This document shows, one piece after another, positions 31,606-40,602 of a DNA stretch of 64,000 nucleotides. The translations under genes were made by a program, and so were the position numbers. The notes under the pieces are model-generated. The model was not told where the DNA came from. It made no database searches and was given only the letters and a program-made list of their open reading frames with translations. The stretch comes from Evernia prunastri (taxonomy: Eukaryota > Ascomycota > Lecanoromycetes > Lecanorales > Parmeliaceae): positions 124,001 through 188,000 of the forward strand of contig NKYR01000070.1 of assembly GCA_003184365.1 (NCBI GenBank), read 5' to 3'. Each line of letters starts with the position of its first letter. Position 1 is the first letter of the stretch.

Positions 31606-34595
31606 ATGCAAGAGAAGGCCTCAGATACAGAATGGCTAGAATTTTGCTTCTCAGAGAGAAATGAAGTCCGTCTTCTGCGGATGGTGCTCCCGCCGCTCAG
31701 ACAGTTTACCCGCCAATTAGAGTCGCAGCTAGATGACTCGGAGCCAAACAGTAGTAGCATTCGCAACTTCTACATATACTTCGACGCCTGGGTCACAATC
31801 CTCCTATCCAACATATCGGGCATCGAGCGGTCTACCACGTCTCGGGAACTGAGCGTTTTTTTGACTCTTATCTTGACAAGGCTCGATGAGGTGGTGAACG
31901 AGGATATCCGTACTATCTACGCAAGACCGAACGTGAGTGGACCAGTCCTCGTTTACCGAATTCTCCCTTTTAGCCCGCCTTGGCTCTTTATTTCGTACCT
32001 TTTGGCGCCCACTTCATGAAAGTTTGACCAAAATCCGGACTTCAAATCAACCTTCTCGATTTGATATGTCTGGTGAAATATCCGAGTGCTAAATCCAGGT
32101 GATGCAGAGACTTCACTTGATCTGCATGTATCCGCATCGATCTCGCTCTAATGTCTTACTAGTTGCACTTCAAGTCTTCCTATTTGAAATTGCGACTATT
32201 GACGGAAGCATTGCTATCGACCAAGTCGGCAGATTTGAGGCTGATGCAATGCCGCCGACACAATGCTTTTGGGACCCCCGAGAAGCGCGACAGGCTGATC
32301 CAAACGTTAAGAGCTTACTCGGATAGACTCAATTCTAAGTATCCTGAAGAAGAATGTATCATACAGGAGGATTTTCGCCCTCCAAGGCGACTGTGGACAG
32401 AGTCACCCTACTTCATCTGCGAAATTGCAAGCTCGTTATACCAGGCATTCAGCAAGCGTATGGCCTGCACCTGTACTGAAATTCATGAATATGCAGCACG
32501 AATTGCTGTTGCTACGTATCGGGGCCGTAAAGATAAGGGGCAAAAATTCGACTTCGATCTGAACTTGTGCCTAGATTTTCCTCGGGGTTGTTGGCAAGAG
32601 ACACATGTCAGCGCAAGTCTTGCTCAGTAAGTTCCACAGATTTTTAGAAACACAAACAGCGACACTCGCTGAAACCAACTCGAGACCCACAAAAAGAGCT
32701 TCCAAAGTCCAATTTGTCCCCGATGAGCCTAATGAATCGGTTCAACAATCCCTCAACGTGAGACGTTTGGCCCCGAGGCTGCGAGTAAAGGAGAGATGCG
32801 AACATTTGAGGAAAGCACTTACATCTAAGCTAGACCGTCTCAATCTGGAACTCGAAGATGGCGAGCTGTACAAGACTCAGTCCAGCAGAACTCGATTCAC
32901 TTCCAACGAATTTACAAACGTTATTTCTCTCGGTCAGTTGGTATCCTCTGGTACCGTTAGTCTAGGAGAAAAAGTCAAGCGGGTAATTGCTGTCCTTATA
33001 AGCTATGCAGTACTCCATCACCATGGTGATTCGTGGCTAGGGCCTTCCTGGAGTCGAAATGATGTTTATTTTATGAAGTCAGCCGCCGCCATTTCCATTC
33101 GACCGTATATCTTTACTCGTGTCAGAAAACTACAGACAGAAGCCGTCACGCCGGATCATAAGCCTGATCTAGACGACGTGGATCCTGATGAGATTCCAAT
33201 TCACCCACATCCGGATCTAATAAGCTTGGGCACTATCCTACTGGAACTCCATAGTGGTAAAGCGATCGAAGTGTTGGCTGCCGATTTGGGGATCGATGAA
33301 ATGGAAAACATTAACGCCAGATGGTCCGTCGCATACGAGGTCTACGAAAAATTGAAACGAGATCTACCTGACAATTATAGCGGTGCTATCAATGCAAGTC
33401 TTGATACAAATTTTGGAATTGGTGCAAATCGCTTGGAAGAGGAGGAATGTAAAGAAGAGGACTTTCGAAGACTCATTTATAACGAGGTCGTCAGACCTCT
33501 TGAAGATGAGCTTGACCAAGGTTTCGGTAAATCGGTCTCTGTTGAGGACCTGGATAGCTTCGCAGAGACCATGGACTTTAGCGGCTGGGGACAGACTGTC
33601 CAGCGTAGTATGCCAGAACAATTCGGACCACGGCTTTTACCTTCTTTGCCACATGGCTCAGAGGCCAGTAAGTCTTCCACTCGGCAGAGGCACGTGGATA
33701 AAAAGCAACGGCTTTGCCCACCTCAGTTGGCCCAGGATAGCAACGTGGAACTTTTCGACGATGCGTCAGCACCCGAAAATATCTCCAGTAAATCGCATGT
33801 CTTCTCTTCGCCTTCTTTTGTCAAGTTTCTGAACACGATGCAGCTGCCAAGTGTCGATGGATTGGATGAAGAGGCTTCGTGAAACGTATAAACATTACAT
33901 CACCAAACCTAATACACAACACAGGATTAGGATCGCCGTCCTAGACACAGGTGCTGATTTGAGTCACCCCGACATAGACATCGAAAGAATAAAAAGCGTC
34001 AGAACCTGGGTCAAGGGCAAAAATGGCGAAGAGGAGGATCGATTAGCTGGCGATGATTGTGGACATGGCACGCAAAATACTGGGACGCTTCTGGATTTAG
34101 TACCGGATGCAGACATCTTCATTGCACAAATTGCAAGCAAGGAGCCAACTCATCCAAGCCAGATTGCAAAGGCACAATACCCACTTCACCATACACCTAG
34201 CCTGCTTCTCAAGCTAATGTTTAACATAGGCAATTACCTACGCAACGAAAATCTGGCAGGTTGATATAATTTCCATGTCGTTTGGCTTTCCTCGTCGTAT
34301 CGATGGCTATCAGGACCTCGAAAAGGCCATCCGCGACGCCGAGTATGCCGATATCCTCATCTTCGCAGCCGCTTCCAACAGTGGCGGGAACCGCAGACGC
34401 GCATACCCCGCCCGCGACGACAAGGTCATCTGTGTCCACTCCTCCGACGGACACGGCAACCCCTCGGATTTCAACCCAACGCCCTTGCGAAACCAAGACA
34501 ACTTCAGCACATTAGGCGAAGCGGTAAGGTCCTCTTGGCCAGCCGAACTATGTGAGTTGGATAACCCAGAGGCAATGGTCGCCAGGATGAGTTAA
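31606..34595 (+). pseudogene. DUF7580-peptidase S8 (subtilisin) gene, disrupted and truncated
   Basis: Reads as helical N-terminus (31606-~31930), DUF7580 (about 32140-33400), linker and subtilisin-like S8 (about 33880-34560). DUF7580 marks are PRRLWTESPYF, YAVLHHHGDSWLGPSW and HPHPDLISLGTILLELHSGK. S8 marks are AVLDTGAD (Asp), DDCGHGTQNTG (His), VDIISMSFGF and FAAASNSGGN (oxyanion Asn). Breaks: a frame change at ~32600-32640 with no intron of usable size; a second at ~33855-33875; the intron 34172-34229 begins GC instead of GT, though its CTAATG branch and ATAG acceptor are good. The frame ends after FSTLGEAVRSSWPAELC, before the GTS(M)ATP block, so the catalytic Ser is missing. Introns near 31910-32098 and at 32132-32173 are likely, but the first donor is ambiguous. 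In fungi such proteins sit among NLR-like effectors. A real but noncanonical gene remains possible. Confidence 0.7.
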
Positions 34596-34725
34596 TAGTT
34601 GAGCTTATTCATTCTGCTTCGGGAAAAGGCAGTCGGTAGGACTAGTAAAGACAAAGGAGAATATGGACGAAACAAAGATTATCCCAAGCACGCCCGAAGC
34701 CCCCCCACCGCGAACAAGTATCGAC

Positions 34726-35993
34726 TCATGCCTGCCTAGCAATAACATAAAGCTCTTCGTCATCACTATCCTCCGTAACCCGTTTACATTCGCATCCAAG
34801 CTCCTCTACATTGACGCTCTCCTGCTTTAAGACCACAAACTCAAACCCGCTATCCTCGCCCTCATCTATATCCATATCATTGCCATACATCGCACCTTTC
34901 GTCCACTCTTCCTGCACCACCTCTTTCTCCCCTTTTTTCTTTTCCCTCAGCATCACCCGCCTCAGCCCATAAGCGAAAACGAAGTCATCTCCTCCCTCAA
35001 AACCACTTTTCTCCCCGTTCTTCCTCTCACGACCTGCGCTCGGGCCCAACGACACCGGGGCAGTGCCCCCAGTGAGAAGTGACCCATCGAGTTCAAGGCT
35101 CAGCTCTTTGGTACGGCTGCGGGAGCTGCTGCTTTTGCAGGCGGCGCCTGAAACGGTTTTGATGGCGGTGACGACGAAGAGTGCAGGGGTGTGAGGGGAG
35201 AAGCGGGATAGACGCAGATAACGGCAGAGGGTTGGAGATGAGAGGGCTGCGGTCAGGTATTGGAGCGTGGGCGAGATGGTGATGGTGGTCATTGTTTTGA
35301 AGGTATATATTTCTTCGGATCTATTGGATGCAACGGCTTAGCAGTAGCATTTCCTTTGCATGCAGGTATTTGAGATTGAGAAAGTAGTGATGATGACCAG
35401 TTTGGCTTTCTTCCTCGACTAGCTTTGCACGATCAAGGTCGAGAAGCTTCTCAGGATTCGAGTAATTGAAGAAGGCGGCAAAAACAAACCGAGCTCAGGC
35501 AAAACCGCAGGCTGCACCCGAGACGTTCGACAGCAAATCTTGGCTCTGCCGTTATTGCATTGATGAGTATTGAACTCAAGCGGAAATTTGATCCTGATTT
35601 TCGATGTAAAAGCCGTACGACGTCCAGAAAAAGACTCCATGAGCTGCTTAATATATGGTCAACTCACTCTTCATTCCAACTAACCCCTATATCCACCCCC
35701 AAGCCCAAAAACCTCAAGAACTCGGTCCACACGCCGAATTTACCCGCTCGCAGCTTGTCGCGTGACCATGTCACATCTTTTTTCTCCGTCTCGAAGCGCG
35801 TCTCCATATCTTCGTGATCTCCGTTGCCTACAGCCGTGGCTTGAGAGGCCATGAAGTCGATAGGAGTAGCAAAGAGCGCTGGGACGGGGTTGACAGGGGA
35901 CGCGATAACATTGCCTAGACGAATCGGGCCGCGCGGAGGCGGAGGGTAGTCCCACGTCGGCGCGAGGAAGTAGCTTTTACTAAGGTTCGACAT
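34726..35993 (-). CDS. conserved fungal orphan, two-exon
   Basis: Complement join 34726..35320, 35668..35993 (306 aa). Exon 1 begins MSNLSKSYFLAPTWDYP and ends NE before GTGAGT. Exon 2 begins after CCAATAG and continues EEIYTFKTM in phase. I recognise the pattern of a widespread Pezizomycotina family: N-terminal PPRGPIRLGNVIASP and ETEKKDVTW..LRAGKFGVWTEFL, then FVVTAIKTVSGA, GGTAPVSLGP, DDFVFAYGLRRV and WTKGAMYG. These proteins are often found near fungal immunity-type genes, but their activity is unknown. The intron is 347 nt, far longer than others in this window. The C-terminus is acidic (DIDEGEDSGFE). It lies tail-to-tail, 130 bp from the broken S8 gene. Confidence 0.8.
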
Positions 35994-36132
35994 GTTTGTT
36001 GACCACTGGTAAACCAATAATGCACTGATTTCAAAAGGACCAGGGTCCTCAGCATGACGAGGAAAGGTTTACGCGTAGGGCTGAGATTCCGAGAGGCCCG
36101 GAGAGCTCAACATACTCGATAGGTAGGTTATT

Positions 36133-36186
36133 GTCAACTCGCGTCGAGTTGCTTCCAAAATCCTTAATCGCTTATCGTTATGTATA
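36133..36186. repeat. dispersed repeat copy A1 with palindrome
   Basis: Contains CAACTCG-cgt-CGAGTTG, a perfect 7-bp inverted repeat, then atcgcttatcgttatgtat. It resembles 44154-44216, which has the same palindrome and a similar tail. Confidence 0.6.
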
Positions 36187-36369
36187 TTTGAGGAAGGCAG
36201 CATCTCTCCTCTCCCTCGACCCTTATCAACAATCGTCTCCGTAAAGTTCGCACACATACGGAAGCATAAAAGCACCCACAAACGATACATGTTGCTGGGC
36301 TTTATAGCAGCGCTATTATCACGAGTCGAGAAAGCCGAATTGGAATAACAGCTCAATCGCATGCTTTCC

Positions 36370-36438
36370 GGCATTCGGAGATCTATGGTGCTCGTATATG
36401 TGATACAAAATGCCGACGCGTATTGCTTTCGGGTGATG
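36370..36438. repeat. dispersed repeat copy B2
   Basis: Ungapped match to 28121-28189 with the identical stretch cgcgtattgctttcggg. It ends exactly where the secreted-protein 3' end copy begins. Confidence 0.6.
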
Positions 36439-36533
36439 CTGGTGGTGTGGTGTGGTGTGGACGATTGATAGCTGAATCGGCGGTAGGTTTAAAAGCCTTC
36501 GAGCCGGCGCCGGCGAAGCGTGACACGAGACAC
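36437..36533 (+). pseudogene. copy of the 3' end of the secreted-protein gene
   Basis: gtgtggacgattgatagctga and the following ~60 bp (gagccggcg, gcgtgaca(c/t)gaga) match 25800-25875, covering the last codons and 3' flank of the secreted NTAN1/CheD-like gene, with a small local duplication (gtgtggtgtggtgtgg). The rest of the gene is absent here. Confidence 0.65.
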
Positions 36534-36691
36534 CTCGCATCTTGTCAAAATAAATTTGGTGATGCATCGGCAACTCGTCTGACTATCTCATTGCAAACAC
36601 TCTCACGTTGAATTTAATTCGACGAGTGACGAAGACCGTAGACCTCTCCTTCGCCTGAAACTCTTCCCCTTGCCTTCTTCTTCGGAAAATA

Positions 36692-36970
36692 TCATGGACA
36701 CTGTTCATTTGCTAATGTCTCAACCTCAGTAATCTCTACAGCGTCACTCTGCTTTTTTGATTTCTCAAAGCCGGATTCGCTCTTTTGCGCCGTCTGCCCA
36801 CCCTCTCTATCAGGCGTGTTCAAACTCAAAGCCATCCAGAATCTCATCGATGCCTTCACTTCCATCTTTTCTGTGATCTCGGATAGGAGTCGTGAATCAT
36901 TTCGATCCACCCATGCTACCGAGGCCTCATCGCCTGAACAGCTCAACAGACTCTGGCCATGCGCAGATCA
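36692..36970 (-). other. protein-like fragment, unknown family
   Basis: The minus-strand frame reads GQSLLSCSGDEASVAWVDRN, then SEITEKMEVKASMRFWMALS, and ends in an acidic/Lys tail before the stop at 36692. There is no ATG near its start. It has protein-like composition but no recognised domain, and is probably a relic or terminal exon. Confidence 0.3.
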
Positions 36971-37370
36971 TAGGTGGTGCAACTAACAAATTTACTAATA
37001 GCTTTGAGATATGCACCCAGTGTCAGACATTGGTAACGTTTGAATTCAGCTCTCACGGGAATTTAATGTGAGAGCAGAGAATGTTTAAGAGACACGAAAG
37101 AAAGGGGTAGCAGTCTGCAGCTGTTGATCCTCTTACAAGCTTTGGTAATTAGGGAGCCCTAACCTATTCAACGGAGAACATCAGCTGATATAGTACTCGT
37201 AGTTAAATCATCCGTATGTAGGGGGTCCTATAGCATCCAACCAAGAGCAAATTTAAGCGCAGACTTTTCAGGTGTTCACAAAGTCGACACGTCAATGGGC
37301 CCTAGGAAAAGATAAGGTGCTTGCAGAATTCTTGCGGTAAATGCTCGATATGTAGTGTCCCCATAGAGCC

Positions 37371-38677
37371 CTACTGGTCCCTTTTATAGCCCTCATAATG
37401 CCATTTACTACGTTCCTCTGCGTAGTCGTTATACGTAATCGGTTCAAATTTAGCGCCGCCGTCCTTCTCTACACGAGAGGTTGGTGGCGCTACAATCACA
37501 TCCTCGACAATCGTAGCGAAATAGATCAGCGAATAACGGTCCGGTACGCTCTCTTTACCCTTGTCGTCTGTACTATGGCCCGTAAGAGAGTCCCTCGATG
37601 GAAGGACTACACGATGAGTGCATGCAGGGTAAAGACCTATGCGCATTGTATCAGTCAGAAACAGTACATTACAGAGAAGGGACTATGGCATAGATGAGAC
37701 GCCAACGACAGCCAAGCTGGCTAGAGTGTATGGGACGTACCGTTGGAACATCTTTCCATCATATCGCCAATGTTGAGATACACGGTATCTTTGCGTGGTA
37801 GGACGGGCATGAAAAGACCGCTCTTACGATCCTTGAATTCAAGACCGCCTGTAGTATCCTGGAAAGAGAGAGTAAATGAGCTACCCGTGGGGTCAGTCTC
37901 GCGCCCCTTGAACCAAGGGTCACCAAGTACGTTACCTCCAGTCCGTATGTGCCGGTAGCCGATCCGCCTTGTCCATTACTTGCCAGTTTGGGTTCATCGG
38001 GAGGTAATGCAGAAAACGTAGTTGACCCGTGGGACCTAGATGCTGCTCACGAATGGTTACGGTTTCTTCTTCTGTGACGCCCATGCCCATGATCAATGCT
38101 TCAAGTATCCCCAAGCTCAACTGGCGCAAGCGGAGGAAGATTTTGGTGGAAAGTGGACGAAAATCGGGCAATGTGTCATCGGGGAGCCAGATGTTATAAT
38201 CTCTCTGATTCTCGTCGTCGCCCACCTCATAGCTTTCCTAGTGCAAATGAGAGAAGCGTCAGACTGCCTTAATGGTCGAGTACACAGAAAGCACCTTCCC
38301 ATGCTGACACTCACTTTCCAATCTTGCGTCGCCTGCAACATGCTTCTGTGGTCGGCGTCACTGGCATTAAATTCATCTTTCTCAAATGTACGTTCCTTTC
38401 CGGGCGCAGAGTAACCTCTGTGAGGTACCATTTCCGCAGGATGCGGAGCCTTCATCTTTTCCCCCATAGGTAGATCAAAGAGCCTCTTCGCTAAATTGAA
38501 AGACTCGTCGAGAAATTCGGTGGGTATGCCATGGCCGGTGATAGCAATGCATCCATTGATCGAGCATTTTTCCGCGACTTCTTTCGCTGTATTTTCTTTG
38601 GCAGCAGGTGTAGCGCTCTCTGAGAAGAAAGAAGAAAGATTTATGACGGGAATTGCAGGTACTGAAGCCGGCGCCAT
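37371..38677 (-). CDS. 2-oxoglutarate/Fe(II) dioxygenase, isopenicillin-N-synthase-like
   Basis: Complement join 37371..37636, 37741..37880, 37936..38237, 38315..38677 (356 aa; introns 104, 55, 77 nt, all phase-consistent). The N-terminal DIOX_N domain starts IPVINLSSFF and has GCIAITGHGIP. The catalytic jelly roll carries PAHTDWSSFTL (H-x-D metal ligands), TTGGLEFKDRKSG, VYLNIGDMMERCSNG, CTHRVVLP (second His) and DRYSLIYF (Arg for 2OG). It oxidises an unknown small molecule in the cytosol; relatives work in secondary metabolism, gibberellin-like or flavonoid chemistry. No backbone synthase is nearby. The HTDW motif is interrupted by an intron directly after Trp. Confidence 0.9.
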
Positions 38678-39575
38678 GATTCGAAGAAGATGGAGCAAGT
38701 TCTGTGCGTAAGAAGATAACCGAACAAACCTTTTGTTTACAATTCAGCAGGAGCTAGAAGGGCGGTGATGACGATAGGTCGGACATTTGATATTGCCGAG
38801 CCGAAAATCCTCAGAATATTATGCCTTACTTGACAGGAGCCTTTATTATTATAGAATAATACATCATCATCATCGAACCTTCAGAAAGAGTGTGATGCTT
38901 GCTTGTTCACGAGAGACTGCAGATCTCTTCCAATGACTTGTCGCAAGATCATCCTACACGAAGGAAGCTTTGCATGAGTGCAGGAGGCATTATCCCGCAC
39001 AAGGTAAAGACTGCCATGTACGCTGCGGGTACTTAGACGACACAATCCTACACAATCCTACCCCACCCAAAGAGAAGCTGTCATCCACGGCTATCAGCGG
39101 AGGACCAAATTTCCGGATAGCCTTGGTCTGTGGTCCTTGTTGGTATCCTTCTCGCCGATGGTGCGCTACGGGGCCTCTTATCTAAGAATCCTCATTGCGT
39201 GCTGCAGCATATGGATAGGGTCCAGCGAAATTTGGTGATCGGCGACTTTTAACAGGATACAACATACCTGTGTTTTAGTATACTACTGAAGAATGAAAAG
39301 GTATAGATTATTAAGCGAAAGATAAAACTTCGAAAATGTTTATCAAATCATGTAGCTAGACTTAGTATATCACCACTGCTATCGCGCTGAAACAATCAAC
39401 ACATTCCAGGTGACAACATAACTTTGACTCATAAAATTGGCACAAACTCTTGTAGAAGAACACGGCAAAACGATACAAGTGAATAACACAAAGATTGAGA
39501 AGATAAAATCAAGAGTAATCCCAGAAATCGAAGCATGACCATCCTTCTTGTAAAACCCTTACCACCGTGACCGCG
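38678..39575. other. intergenic, no gene seen
   Basis: AT-rich in the right half; only short chance frames. Confidence 0.5.
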
Positions 39576-40510
39576 ATGGCTAAATTCGTCGATCTCATCA
39601 ACGAACTCATTAGTGCCATAGCGTCCTGTTTACGAAAGCCGGCAGACCTCCTTCACCTATGTATTGCAGAACGTCGGAGCTATGGCATGATCTCACGACT
39701 CCTTTACGAGAACATTGTCCTCCATCACCTCGACTATCCTACACATGAACAGCAGAGTCTCGTCTCGAATCTCCATTCCCTCTGCCGCCTTCTCAGAGAG
39801 CAACAGCAGATTGGCAAGAGCAAGAACGGACAGAGCTTCGATTTTGGGAGAGATTGCCGTTCCCTAGCCATCAACATGCACAACAGTGTCGGGATTTCGA
39901 CTACCAACGTGCTCGATATTTTCAGCTTCCTCCCGTTTCTGAGATATCTCAGCCTCAACACCTTTAAGGTCGACCTGTTCCGGCGGTCCAAGTCACGCCC
40001 GAAACCGAAACGGGCAATTTAGGACGGGCACTGTATCCTCTGCGCAACACACTCGAGAGTCTGTCTCTTTTCGTCGGCCGCCGCCATGAATTTGCGTGTT
40101 GTGGAAAGGATATCGGTAGTCTGCAATCTTTCAAGGCTATGAAACGGCTACGCATCCAAAGCCATATTCTACTTGGGTGGGACTACCACTGGCGCCCTCA
40201 AACGAAATCGGCGCTGTCGCTCAGTCAACTGCTCCCTCCAAACCTGGAAGATCTTACGGTACATTGCTGTGCAATCGAGTATAGACTTTGGGACAAAGAG
40301 ATCGACGAGCACTTTGAGGCACCGCTCGACGGCGAAAATGTCACTAGATCTTTCATACCATCGAAGTGCTTGGCGGGGAGAGATCGAAGAGTCATCGAGA
40401 GCGTGGTTGTATGCATGTTGCAAGATCGAGAAAGATGTTTCTCAAGAGATGTTGTCGTACACGTACGTCGAGGTTGGAAAGCTGCTTCGACATCGTCGGA
40501 AGGAGAATAG
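39576..40510 (+). pseudogene. F-box protein gene with a frameshift
   Basis: From ATG 39576 the product begins MAKFVDLINELISAIASCL, an F-box-like N-terminus, followed by HLCIAERRSYGMISRLLYENI and FLPFLRYLSLNTFKVDLF. At about 39985 the family-like sequence moves to another frame (VQVTPETETGNLGRALYPLR, then NTLESLSLFVGRRHEF, MKRLRIQSHILLGW, LLPPNLEDLTVHCC) and runs to TAG 40510. The first frame stops at 40022. No intron of normal size fits, so one base is probably lost or wrong. If intact, the ~310-residue protein would be a substrate adaptor of an SCF ubiquitin ligase. Confidence 0.6.
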
Positions 40511-40602
40511 ACTCAGCAGATGAAACATGATTTGGCCTAGTTCTAGCTCCGACTTGAACATCATTGTCGAATCCTGTTCCGAAAATAAAGAACGCCATTT
40601 GG

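Larger units (their letters stand above)
35994..37370. other. gene-poor DNA with a mosaic of duplicated segments
   Basis: Holds three short blocks related to sequence elsewhere in the window (36133-36186, 36370-36438, 36437-36533) and one protein-like fragment on the minus strand. No intact gene. Confidence 0.55.

Noticed and set aside
32099..32326. 75-codon frame MQRLHLICMYPHRS..
   Set aside because: Alternative frame over a splice region of the DUF7580-S8 gene; the family-like sequence lies in another frame.
33851..34264. independent small protease gene starting at MSMDWMKRL
   Set aside because: The Met codons lie within a frame that simply continues the DUF7580-S8 protein after a one-base frame change.
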